Shown here piece by piece: positions 54,243-61,648 of a stretch of 64,000 bases of DNA. How positions within the stretch are numbered: position 1 is the first letter of the stretch; each line of letters begins with the position of its first letter. The notes beneath the pieces are model-generated. The model had not been told where the DNA came from. It searched no databases and saw nothing but the letters and a program-made list of their open reading frames with translations. Origin of the DNA: Natribaculum luteum (GTDB taxonomy: Archaea > Halobacteriota > Halobacteria > Halobacteriales > Natrialbaceae); NCBI RefSeq assembly GCF_023008545.1, contig NZ_CP095397.1:2841199-2905198 (forward strand), in the 5' to 3' direction. A program made the translations under genes and the position numbers.

Positions 54243-54797
54243 TCACGGATCGTCGAACCGGAGCGTGCCGCCGAGGTATCGGTCGCCGCGGTCGGTGATC
54301 CGGTACTTGCCGCGGGCGACGCGCTCGACGAGGCCGTGTTCCTCGAGTCGTCCGAGCCGTCGATTCACCTCCTCCCGGCTCCGGTCGATGTTGAGCGCGA
54401 CGACGGCCGGGGTGACGACCAGCCCGGAGTCGTCGAGCAGTTCGAGGACGTCGTCGTCCATCGGCACCATCCACTCGGCGGGACGGCGAACGGCGGTCGG
54501 GTCGGTGAGGAGAAGCGTCGTCGAGTGCCGTTCGTGCACGTCGTTTCGAACCGGGCTGTACAGCCCGAGTACCACGAAGGCTGCAGCCAGGCCGTGGATC
54601 CAGTGGACGGCTCGAGGGGAGACGACGTCGACGACGGGGCCACCGATCACGAAGAGGGACAGTCCGGCGACGATCGAACCGAAGCGTCGGTTCTCCCGTA
54701 TTCGCGGTTCGGCCCGAAAGAGCAGGTAGACGAGACAGCCGGCCGCGAGTGCGCCGACCGCGAGATTGTATTCGGCAAACAGCGTGAGGCCGCTCAT
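54243..54797 (-). CDS. membrane-anchored winged-helix protein
   Basis: A 184-residue protein. The N-terminal 90 residues hold three hydrophobic segments (YNLAVGALAAGCLVYLLF, FGSIVAGLSLFVIGGPVVDV, IHGLAAAFVVLGLYSPV). The C-terminal 75 residues form a winged helix (VPMDDDVLELLDDSGLVVTP, EEVNRRLGRLEEHGLVERVA, GKYRITDRG). Such one-chain membrane regulators are common in haloarchaea and presumably sense a membrane signal. The start overlaps the next upstream gene by ATGA (54794-54797). Confidence 0.78.
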   Translation of the reverse strand: MSGLTLFAEYNLAVGALAAGCLVYLLFRAEPRIRENRRFGSIVAGLSLFVIGGPVVDVVSPRAVHWIHGLAAAFVVLGLYSPVRNDVHERHSTTLLLTDPTAVRRPAEWMVPMDDDVLELLDDSGLVVTPAVVALNIDRSREEVNRRLGRLEEHGLVERVARGKYRITDRGDRYLGGTLRFDDP

Positions 54798-55096
54798 CGG
54801 CCTGTGGCGTCTCGCCGGATCCGTCTGTGCGTCAGTACCAGCGATAACGCGAGGAGGGCGATCGCGGTGTAGACCGCGCTCTGGATCGCCTCGAGGGGAA
54901 CCGACGCCGGACGGCCCACGAGCGCAGCGACGTGATATCCGGTCGCGAGCGCCATCGAGAGCGGGAGCAACGCGACGAGCCGGCCGATCAGCGACTGACG
55001 GAGCGCTTCCCACGAGAGGAAGGCGACGACGACCGCCGAGGTCCCCGTGACGATCGCAAACGGGATGCTCGTCGAGTGCAGTAGCGTATCGACCAT
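54794..55096 (-). CDS. small membrane protein upstream of the membrane wHTH gene
   Basis: A 100-residue protein with three membrane segments (IPFAIVTGTSAVVVAFLSW, LVALLPLSMALATGYHVAAL, AVYTAIALLALSLVLTH) and a basic end RRIRRDATGR. It overlaps the start of the wHTH gene by 4 nt and is likely the first gene of a two-gene operon, perhaps its sensor partner. ATG 55096 follows an in-frame alternative at 55141 with an unconserved lead. Confidence 0.72.
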   Translation of the reverse strand: MVDTLLHSTSIPFAIVTGTSAVVVAFLSWEALRQSLIGRLVALLPLSMALATGYHVAALVGRPASVPLEAIQSAVYTAIALLALSLVLTHRRIRRDATGR

Positions 55097-55331
55097 ACGC
55101 CGGGTAGTCTCGCGAGCGTTGTAAGGCTGGTACCGGGACATTCCGGGCGTCTTTCGGCCGTTAATTCTCGATTGACCGCTCTCGTCGCCGTCGCGGTCGA
55201 TTTGGCCAGGCGCTCGCTTCGAACTCCCCGGCGATCGGATCGCGACCTGTCCTCGTGTAGGTCCTCACTAATTACGCGCCGCGGCTTCCCTCCGCATAAC
55301 AAAGAGCGGTCGATCCGTTCGTGCAGACGCA

Positions 55332-55685
55332 ATGGCTCTGATGGAGATCCCCCACGTAGACGAACGCGACGAGATCGAACGCTGTATCGACGACTGCTTC
55401 GAGGCGGCCCAGGCCTGCGAGTGGTGTGCCGACGAGTGTGCTGGCGAGGGCGAGGAGATGGCTCGATGCATCCGGCTCTGTCGAGACGTCGCCGACCTCG
55501 CGACGATGCACGCACGTTTCATGGCCCGCAACTCCAACTACAGCACCCAGCTCGCGGAGGCCTGTGCCGGCGCTTGCGAGGAGTGTGCCGAGGAGTGTGC
55601 ACGTCACGACCACGAGCACTGTCAGGTCTGTGCCGACGTGGTGCGAGACTGCGCCGAGTCCTGTCGGAACATGGCGTCGGCCTGA
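55332..55685 (+). CDS. four-helix-bundle copper-binding Cys-rich protein
   Basis: A 117-residue protein with 15 cysteines spaced along helical faces (C18, 22, 29, 32, 36, 46, 50, 78, 82, 85, 89, 97, 100, 107, 111) and the motifs ERCIDDC, CEWCADEC, CAGACEECAEEC and HEHCQVCADVVRDC. This is the DUF326/Csp-like pattern of bacterial copper storage proteins, in which a four-helix bundle holds many Cu(I) ions inside. It lacks an export signal, so it is cytosolic. The stretch cataacaaagag (about 33 nt before the ATG) is a probable promoter box. Confidence 0.85.
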   Translation: MALMEIPHVDERDEIERCIDDCFEAAQACEWCADECAGEGEEMARCIRLCRDVADLATMHARFMARNSNYSTQLAEACAGACEECAEECARHDHEHCQVCADVVRDCAESCRNMASA

Positions 55686-55774
55686 TCGGGTTCGGCGTCG
55701 GTCCGTGGACTCGAGTCGCGACGTCTTTCGGACGCACCGATCGCCGACTCACGTAGTCTTTTTTCGCCGTTGGC

Positions 55775-55990
55775 GTCGCACAACTCGCCGCCGACCACGG
55801 CGCGACGATGGCCCAGATCGCACTCGCCTGGCTGTTGCACAAAGAGTGGGTCGACGCCCCCATCGTCGGCACGACGAGCGTCGAACACCTGGAGGAGGCA
55901 GTCGAAGCACTCGAGATCTCGCTGTCGTCGTCGGACGTGGCGTACCTCGAGGAGCCCTACGAGCCGGTCCGCGTCTCGGGCCACGAGTGA
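55775..55990 (+). pseudogene. 5'-truncated aldo/keto reductase remnant
   Basis: From 55775 a frame reads VAQLAADHGATMAQIALAWL, then LHKEWVDAPIVGTTSVEHLE, then EAVEALEISLSSSDVAYLEE and PYEPVRVSGHE and stop. These are the last 70 or so residues of an aldo/keto reductase (substrate and NADP end). The frame has a TAG a few codons upstream, and the N-terminal 250 residues are absent from this window. The internal ATG at 55808 would give a 60-residue fragment. A decayed gene is the simplest reading. Confidence 0.75.
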
Positions 55991-56048
55991 CGTCCTCGCC
56001 CGCCGTGAACGGCGGGAGTCGATCGGTGCTCAACGATTGCCGACGTCG

Positions 56049-56723
56049 TTAGTACTCCGTCGAGCCGACGTCCCACCCCTCCCGCGTGTAGGCCATCTCC
56101 CAGAATCGGTACTCGAGGCGGGCACTCGTGAGAAACGCCTCCTCCATCGCCTCGTGCTCGCCGGGGTAGCGCTCCCCGCATCGATCGACGAACGTGCGCA
56201 TCCAGTCGACGGCCTCGCGGAACTCGTCGCTCGTGTACTTCTCGATGAACGGCGTGTACCGGTGTTCCCCGGTCGCGCGGTCGGCCATGTGCTCGGCGAC
56301 GTCGAGGTACCCCTGTCCACACGGGTAGATCGCCGCGGCGATCTCGGCGAGCGATCCCTCGGAGGCGGTCCGCACCAGGAAGTTCGTGTACGCGACGCAG
56401 GTCGGAGCTTTCTCCGTCGACTCGAGGTCGCTGCGGTCGATGCCGTAGTCGGCGGCGAACTCCCGGTGGAGGTCCATCTCGTAGTCGAGGATCGTGTGTG
56501 CGACGTCCATCAGATGCGTCATCGTCTCCTCGTCTCGCGCTTTCGTCCCGGCCATCGCGAAGGTGCGGGCGTAGTCGAGCAGGTACCGGTAGTCCTGTCG
56601 CACCCAGTGGAGAAACGCCTCCTCAGCCAGGGTGCCGTCCGCGAGTTCTCGCACGAACGGATGTCGCTTCTGTGCGTCCCAGAGGTCCGCTCCCGTCTCG
56701 AGGAGTCGATCGCTGAACGCCAT
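56049..56723 (-). CDS. tenA: TenA-family thiaminase II / aminopyrimidine aminohydrolase
   Basis: A 224-residue TenA. By comparison with B. subtilis TenA the catalytic residues are all here: D44 (HWVRQDYRYLL), C135 (AAIYPCGQGYL) and E204 (ARLEYRFWEM). The enzyme salvages thiamin degradation products by hydrolysing aminopyrimidines. A palindrome with a TATA box lies about 30 nt before the start; no TPP riboswitch can be recognised. The aldo/keto reductase remnant lies after its stop. Confidence 0.9.
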   Translation of the reverse strand: MAFSDRLLETGADLWDAQKRHPFVRELADGTLAEEAFLHWVRQDYRYLLDYARTFAMAGTKARDEETMTHLMDVAHTILDYEMDLHREFAADYGIDRSDLESTEKAPTCVAYTNFLVRTASEGSLAEIAAAIYPCGQGYLDVAEHMADRATGEHRYTPFIEKYTSDEFREAVDWMRTFVDRCGERYPGEHEAMEEAFLTSARLEYRFWEMAYTREGWDVGSTEY

Positions 56724-56748
56724 AGTCACCGGAAGTACCGATTCCCGA

Positions 56749-56758
56749 GTTATATAAC
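56749..56758. promoter_or_regulatory. TATA palindrome before tenA
   Basis: GTTATATAAC is a perfect palindrome, 26-35 nt upstream of the tenA ATG (56723, minus strand). It is the likely TATA box, with leaderless spacing. Confidence 0.6.
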
Positions 56759-56919
56759 TAACTACTACCACTCGAGAATAGGCTACGAGAACGACGCAGC
56801 GAGAAACGAACCCGGTCGGCGCCGAAGGGAATGGCTCCCGGAGCGACGACAGACGCGAAACTCGCGAGTTGCCGGCGGAACGTCAACGCCAGCCGAGAGC
56901 GGCCGGCGACCGCGAGAAA

Positions 56920-57459
56920 TCAGGACAGCCGCGCCGCGAGGTCGGCTTCGGTGATGATGCCGACCGTCTCGCCCGCCTCGGTGATCATAACGGCCTTGTA
57001 GTGATCGAGCAGGTTGCTGATCTCGTCAAGGGTGGCGTCTTTCGAGACCGTCGGAAAGCTCTCGCTCATGTGTTTCTCGATCGGTTCGTCGCGGGCCTCG
57101 GCGTCGAGGTGGACGAGGTCGCTCTGGCTGATCGAACCAACCGGGATGCCGTCCTGGATGACCGCGAGCTGGGAGTACGCCTCGGTCTTCATGCGTTTCG
57201 CCGCCTCGCTGACCGGATCCTCGGGCGCGACGCTGACGACCTCCTCGTGCATCAGGTCTTCGGCGCGGATGACGTCGCTCTCGGCCGCCTCGAGTGCGTT
57301 GACGATCCGTCGGAGTGTCGATAGCCGCGGGTCGACGTCGCCGCCCTCGATGCGGGCGATGAGCGGCTGGGAGACGTCGGCGCGGTCGGCGAGTTCGCTC
57401 TGGGTCAGTCCGAGGTCGGTCCGGCGCTGTCTGAGGTCTTCGGGCGTCGGAAGCTCCAT
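56920..57459 (-). CDS. XRE helix-turn-helix regulator with two CBS domains
   Basis: A 179-residue protein. A Cro/CI-type HTH at about residues 5-60 (LGLTQSELADRADVSQPLIA, RIEGGDVDPRLSTLRRIV) is followed by two CBS domains (about 66-120 and 125-179: VSEAAKRMKTEAYSQLAVIQ; LDEISNLLDHYKAVMITEAG). CBS pairs bind adenosyl compounds such as AMP or SAM, so the protein may read energy or methyl-donor state. Haloarchaea and other Euryarchaeota share this layout. The 6+3+6 inverted repeat just before its ATG is a natural self-regulation site. ATG 57459 is the start. Confidence 0.9.
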   Translation of the reverse strand: MELPTPEDLRQRRTDLGLTQSELADRADVSQPLIARIEGGDVDPRLSTLRRIVNALEAAESDVIRAEDLMHEEVVSVAPEDPVSEAAKRMKTEAYSQLAVIQDGIPVGSISQSDLVHLDAEARDEPIEKHMSESFPTVSKDATLDEISNLLDHYKAVMITEAGETVGIITEADLAARLS

Positions 57460-57467
57460 GCGGTACA

Positions 57468-57482
57468 ATAACCGCAGGTTAT
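57468..57482. promoter_or_regulatory. inverted repeat before the XRE-CBS gene
   Basis: ATAACC-GCA-GGTTAT is a perfect 6+3+6 inverted repeat ending 9 nt before the start codon (57459, minus strand). At leaderless spacing it would overlie the transcription start, as an autoregulatory operator does. Confidence 0.55.
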
Positions 57483-57527
57483 AGAAAGGTGTTTGGGTGG
57501 CCACAGACGCCGCGAGCGGTCGCCGCG

Positions 57528-57881
57528 TCAGTCCTCCTCGGGAATCTCGACGACTTCGACGACCGAGAGGGGGACGTCCCGGAGCGCGCCGCCGACTTCG
57601 CTCTTTGCGATGCGGGAGGCGTGTTCCTCGCTGTCGGCGTTGAAGACCTCCATCTCGAGTGCGAGCCCGACGAGGGCGGTCTCGGCCGCGATAAACGCCG
57701 AGTCGAACGGTTCTCCGCAGGCGGGACAGCCGGTCGCGCCGACCTCGACCTCGACGTACTCGAGTCCCTCGTTGTTGAGTCGTTTGCCGGCTTCGCTGAC
57801 CGCGACGCCGATCGCGTCGTCGATCTCTTCGACGTCACGGACCAGCCACGCGGCTTCCATCGCGACGAGATAGTTGCTCAT
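57528..57881 (-). CDS. UPF0212/DUF555 protein
   Basis: A 117-residue archaeal protein of the DUF555 (UPF0212) family: MSNYLVAMEAAWLVRDVEEI then DDAIGVAVSEAGKRLNNEGL, and a metal-type pair GATGCPACGEPFDSAF. It is found widely in Euryarchaeota; no function is established. The XRE-CBS gene follows 68 nt downstream on the same strand. Confidence 0.82.
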   Translation of the reverse strand: MSNYLVAMEAAWLVRDVEEIDDAIGVAVSEAGKRLNNEGLEYVEVEVGATGCPACGEPFDSAFIAAETALVGLALEMEVFNADSEEHASRIAKSEVGGALRDVPLSVVEVVEIPEED

Positions 57882-58205
57882 ATTCGTTGGTCGTTCCGGG
57901 GGGTTTCCTGCTTTGCGGTTCGTCTTTCAGGTTCGGTTCGACACGCCGACGGTCGACGACCGTCGCCTCGGGCACACGACAGTGCGCACGTGAGGGGGAT
58001 AATGAGCATAAGTTACGAGAATTGACCGGGTGGAGTCCCGCCTGGATAGCCGTATTTCGCCTCGAGTCCGACTGCAGTTGGAGCTACTACAACTACAGTT
58101 GAATCGCAAGACTGCGCCGACCCAATATTGGATGTACAATAATTATGGATTATCAGCTTCAACAAGACTTATATACGACCTCCGACTGCCCTCGACTGAA
58201 CGCTG
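57882..58205. other. 324-nt spacer with hairpin and promoter boxes
   Basis: No protein-like frame. A 10-nt imperfect hairpin lies at 58071-58099 (ACTGCAGTTG / CAACTACAGT). The segment from 58100 becomes AT-rich (caatattgg, acaataattatgg). The box cttatatac (58168-58176) precedes the small gene at 58206 by about 30 nt. Confidence 0.5.
58168..58176 (+). promoter_or_regulatory. TATA box of the 59-residue membrane protein gene
   Basis: cttatatac lies 30-38 nt before ATG 58206, the standard haloarchaeal spacing, within an AT-rich run. Confidence 0.55.
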
Positions 58206-58385
58206 ATGAAATCCCGTGTGTACCGCGCGACCCTGTTCGCACTGTACCAGTTCAGCATCGCGATCGGTATCGTCGCGATGCCCATCGCGCTCGCCGCCCG
58301 CCAGGCCGGGTTCACGCTCCCGATCAACCGCCTCCTCATGCGCATCGGGGAGGCCTACGAGAACGCCCAGTCTACCATGAAGTAA
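58206..58385 (+). CDS. 59-residue haloarchaeal membrane protein
   Basis: A 59-residue protein beginning MKSRVYRATLFALYQFSIAI and continuing with one hydrophobic helix (GIVAMPIALAARQAGFTLPI) and a charged end (NRLLMRIGEAYENAQSTMK). It has a good TATA box at the correct distance and GC-biased third codon positions. It looks like a genuine small conserved gene, but I cannot name it. It lies upstream of the proteasome gene in the same direction, with a separate promoter. Confidence 0.7.
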   Translation: MKSRVYRATLFALYQFSIAIGIVAMPIALAARQAGFTLPINRLLMRIGEAYENAQSTMK

Positions 58386-58510
58386 GCCCACTACCGCCAC
58401 GCCTGTTTTCTCGATCCGCTCGTTTCCGAACGCTCGACGCCACCGCTCGTAGCGCGAGACGCATCCACGACGTGCTGTGGGTAGCGGAAACCTCGGTGGT
58501 GAACGCCGAT

Positions 58511-58520
58511 GTTTTATACC
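58511..58520 (+). promoter_or_regulatory. TATA-like box of the proteasome beta gene
   Basis: gttttatacc is 24-33 nt upstream of ATG 58544, the usual spacing for a leaderless haloarchaeal transcript. Confidence 0.6.
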
Positions 58521-58543
58521 GTGCCGGCCGTTAGTGACGCTCA

Positions 58544-59275
58544 ATGCGAACGCCTATGCACGACTCCGACTTCTCCCGCACGGCCGATCAGCTGGCGGAC
58601 AGTGCCAACCCCTACGAGCCGGAAATCGGTTCGCTCCCCCAGAACGACCTGTCGCGGGCGGACCTCGAGAACGTCAACAAGACGGGAACCACGACGATCG
58701 GCATCACGACCGCCGATGGCGTCGTCATCGCGACGGACATGCGCGCGAGCCTCGGCGGCCGCTTCGTCTCGAACAAGAACGTCCAGAAGGTCGAGCAGAT
58801 CCACCCGACCGCCGCGCTCACGCTGGTCGGCAGCGTCGGCGGCGCGCAGTCGTTCATCTCGAGTCTCCGCGCCGAGGTCAACCTCTACGAGGCCCGTCGT
58901 GGCGAGAAGATGAGCATGGAGGCGCTCTCGACGCTCGCGGGCAACTTCGCACGCGGCGGCCCGTTCTTCGCCATCCACCCCATCCTGGGCGGCGTCGACG
59001 AAGAGGGCAGCCACGTCTTCAGCATCGACCCCGCCGGCGGCGTCATGGAGGACGACTACACCGTCACCGGCAGCGGGATGCAACTCGCCTACGGCCTGCT
59101 CGAGCAGGAGTACGAGGACGATCTCTCGAACGAGGAGGCGATGACGATCGCGGCTCGCGGCATCAAGTCCGCCGCCGAACGTGACACGGGCTCCGGCAAC
59201 GGCGTCTTCCTCTGTGAAATCACCGACGAGGGCGTCGACATCCACGGCCACAACGAGTTCGAGGAAGTCATCTAG
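58544..59275 (+). CDS. psmB: proteasome beta subunit
   Basis: A 243-residue 20S proteasome beta subunit. A 48-residue propeptide ends in NKTG, followed by the catalytic Thr49 (TTTIGITTADGVVIATDMRA). Other markers are GGRFVSNKNVQKVEQI, where Lys helps catalysis, and GGPFFAIHPILGGVDEEG. Self-cleavage at Gly48-Thr49 exposes the active threonine after assembly with alpha rings. Good TATA box at 58511-58520. The acidic C-terminus HNEFEEVI lacks the HbYX motif, which belongs to the ATPase. Confidence 0.95.
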   Translation: MRTPMHDSDFSRTADQLADSANPYEPEIGSLPQNDLSRADLENVNKTGTTTIGITTADGVVIATDMRASLGGRFVSNKNVQKVEQIHPTAALTLVGSVGGAQSFISSLRAEVNLYEARRGEKMSMEALSTLAGNFARGGPFFAIHPILGGVDEEGSHVFSIDPAGGVMEDDYTVTGSGMQLAYGLLEQEYEDDLSNEEAMTIAARGIKSAAERDTGSGNGVFLCEITDEGVDIHGHNEFEEVI

Positions 59276-59465
59276 ACGCGTTCCATCCGCCGTCTCGGTC
59301 CGCTCGAGGGACAGAAAGTCACTACCACGACGTTTTCACGGTCAGAGCCGTCGATCCCGTCGACGATTTCGGACAGTCGGCTAGCTTGCAGTTTTCAGCG
59401 TCCGCGCCGTCGCATCGATTCCGGAGAGCGATGACTCGAGAGAGAACAGACAGAAGCGAGGTCGA

Positions 59466-60584
59466 CTACTTGACTTTCGGCGTCGGCGCGCTCTCGCGTT
59501 CGCGCTCGAGGTCGTCGAGTCGCTGGGTTCGCCCCGTCTCGCTCGAGCGGTAGATCGCGTCGATGACCCGCTGGACGGTCAGCGCCTCCTCGATAGTGTT
59601 CGTCGACGGGGCCTCGCCAGCGGCGATAGCCTCGAGGAAGACCGCGTCCTGTTCTTCGTGTCCAGTGACCGAAGGGTCGCCGGTCAGTTCGACGTCGGCG
59701 TAGTGGTCTGCCCCCGCAGTTCCAGCCTCGAGAATCGAGAGATCGGTGCTCCCGATGTCGAACTGCGCGCCGGCCTCGGTCCCACGGACGGCGAACTCCG
59801 ACGTCGGTTCGCGGTTGCTGGCCCACGCGGCCTCGAGGGTAATCGTCTTGCCGTCGGTAGAGCGGATGAACGCCGTGACGGAGTCGTCGACCTCGTAGGT
59901 CTCCGCCTCGGCGTCCCAGTTCGCACCGAAGTCGTCGGGGTCGGCGTACTCCTCGCGTTCGCCGAACGTGGTTCGTGTGACGCCAGTGACTTCCTCGATC
60001 TCTGGGAAGTCGAGCACGTAGAGGGCGAGGTCGAGCGCGTGGACGCCGATGTCGATCAGCGCGCCGCCGCCGGCGAGGTCGGGATTCGTGAACCACGACC
60101 CGGGGCCAGGGACGCCGCGTCGGCGGACGTAGTTCGCCTCGACGTGGGTCACCTCGCCGAAGCGCCCGCGGCGTTTCTGCTCTGCGAGCATGGCCGCCGA
60201 GGCGGCGTGGCGATTGTGAAAGCCGACCATACAGAAGCCGTCGGCGTCGGCCGCCGCGTCGGCGATCCGCTCTGCGCTCTCTAAGGTATGTGCGAGCGGT
60301 TTCTCGACGAGGACGTCGCGGCCCGCCTCGAGTGCGGCCACGGTGATCGGTTCGTGGAACCGGTTCGGCGTCGTGACGACGACGGCGTCGACCGCGTCGT
60401 CGGCGACGAGCGCCTCGTGGTCCTCGTAGGTCGCCGCGCCGAACTCGTCTGCGAAGCGACGGCGCTGCTCCGGGACGATGTCCGCGCCAGCGACGATGTC
60501 GGCACCGAGGTCGCGCAGCGCCGCGGCGTGGTGTTGTCCCATTCCCCCCAGCCCGACGACGCCGATACCGATCCCCGAACTCAT
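59466..60584 (-). CDS. Gfo/Idh/MocA-family sugar oxidoreductase (second copy)
   Basis: A 372-residue oxidoreductase: VVGLGGMGQHHAAALRDLGA (N-terminal Rossmann, residues 9-28), the EKPLAHTLESAERI loop near 96, GGGALIDIGVHALDLALYVL in the C-terminal domain and YVRRRGVPGPGSWFT, nearly as in the 11272-12333 enzyme. It is divergent from a ThuA-like gene (321 nt apart), the pairing known from trehalose degradation in rhizobia, where ThuB is a Gfo/Idh oxidoreductase. C-terminal residues after 350 are polar and possibly disordered (LERERESAPTPKVK). Confidence 0.9.
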   Translation of the reverse strand: MSSGIGIGVVGLGGMGQHHAAALRDLGADIVAGADIVPEQRRRFADEFGAATYEDHEALVADDAVDAVVVTTPNRFHEPITVAALEAGRDVLVEKPLAHTLESAERIADAAADADGFCMVGFHNRHAASAAMLAEQKRRGRFGEVTHVEANYVRRRGVPGPGSWFTNPDLAGGGALIDIGVHALDLALYVLDFPEIEEVTGVTRTTFGEREEYADPDDFGANWDAEAETYEVDDSVTAFIRSTDGKTITLEAAWASNREPTSEFAVRGTEAGAQFDIGSTDLSILEAGTAGADHYADVELTGDPSVTGHEEQDAVFLEAIAAGEAPSTNTIEEALTVQRVIDAIYRSSETGRTQRLDDLERERESAPTPKVK

Positions 60585-60904
60585 GCGGAAACCTCCGATT
60601 TCCGTCGGCGTCGGTCGGTGTACTGGCAGTCAATACGTCGTTTCACGGTCGTTCGAGTGCGATACCGGGGACCCATTACCTGAGAAGGAGGGAGCGATCA
60701 AGATAAGGATTGTGACCCATTAATCCATTCTCGTGTGTAGAGGTCACTCGTTTTGATAGTATTACACTGATACCGCCGACCGGGCGATAGGTGACGGCTA
60801 CCCTCGACGACAGTCTCGAGGATGTCGGTCTGACGTCCCGTAACAAGATATTGTAGCACCAGTCGATCGGCTACGTTTTCCCTCGAGGCGAGGGATCTGC
60901 TACT
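60585..60904. other. 320-nt divergent spacer of the Gfo/Idh and ThuA-like genes
   Basis: No protein-like frame. AT-richer blocks gatcaagataaggattgtg (about 60695) and gttttgatagtattacactg (about 60749) likely hold the two promoters. A short inverted pair GGATT / AATCC spans 60707-60726. No operator known to me is intact. Confidence 0.45.
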
Positions 60905-61612
60905 ATGGTCGCAGTGACGATCTGGAACGAGTACCGACACGAACGCGAGGACGACGACGTCGCCGCCGTCTACCCGGACGGCATCCACGCGACACTCGCC
61001 GACGCACTCGAGCCGAACCACGACGTGGAGACGGCAACGCTCGACGAACCGGAGCACGGTCTCACTGCCGACACCCTCGAGTCGACCGACGTTCTGCTGT
61101 GGTGGGGCCACGAGGCCCACGACGAGGTCGACGGCGCGGTCGTCGACCGCGTCCACGAGCGGGTACTCGAGGGGATGGGACTGATCGTCCTCCACTCGGG
61201 GCACTACTCGAAAATCTTCAAGCGGCTCATGGGGACGAGCTGTAGCCTGCAGTGGCGCGAGGACGAGGGGACGGAACGACTGTGGGTCGTCGACCCCGGC
61301 CACCCGATCGCAGACGGCGTCGGCGAGTACGTCGAACTCCCCGAGACGGAGATGTACGGCGAGCCGTTCGACGTCCCCGAGCCCGACCGGCTGGTGTTTA
61401 CGAGCTGGTTCGAGGGCGGCGAGGTGTTCCGCAGCGGCTGTTGTTACCGCCGCGGGAGCGGCCGGATCTTCTACTTCCGGCCGGGCCACGAGACGTACCC
61501 GATCTACGAGCACGAGGAGATTCGCCGCATACTCGACAACGCCGTCGAGTGGGCCGCGCCGACCGAGGGGGCACCCAGGACGTTCGGCCACCGGGATCGG
61601 GACAGGGACTGA
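60905..61612 (+). CDS. thuA: ThuA-like trehalose utilisation protein
   Basis: A 235-residue ThuA-domain protein (class I glutamine amidotransferase-like fold): [50 protein letters not shown] and [20 protein letters not shown]. The fold lacks a Cys nucleophile; His residues in GHEAHDE and LHSGHYS stand out. In Sinorhizobium and Agrobacterium ThuA works with ThuB in trehalose or related disaccharide breakdown through 3-keto intermediates. The divergent Gfo/Idh gene is the natural ThuB counterpart. Confidence 0.85.
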   Translation: MVAVTIWNEYRHEREDDDVAAVYPDGIHATLADALEPNHDVETATLDEPEHGLTADTLESTDVLLWWGHEAHDEVDGAVVDRVHERVLEGMGLIVLHSGHYSKIFKRLMGTSCSLQWREDEGTERLWVVDPGHPIADGVGEYVELPETEMYGEPFDVPEPDRLVFTSWFEGGEVFRSGCCYRRGSGRIFYFRPGHETYPIYEHEEIRRILDNAVEWAAPTEGAPRTFGHRDRDRD

Positions 61613-61648
61613 TCCGACCGATCCGGCGACCGTGGCGGGAGACCCTCG

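Noticed and set aside
57887-58102. 71-codon frame between DUF555 and the small membrane gene
   Set aside because: Random composition, antisense to the DUF555 promoter region, no start signal.
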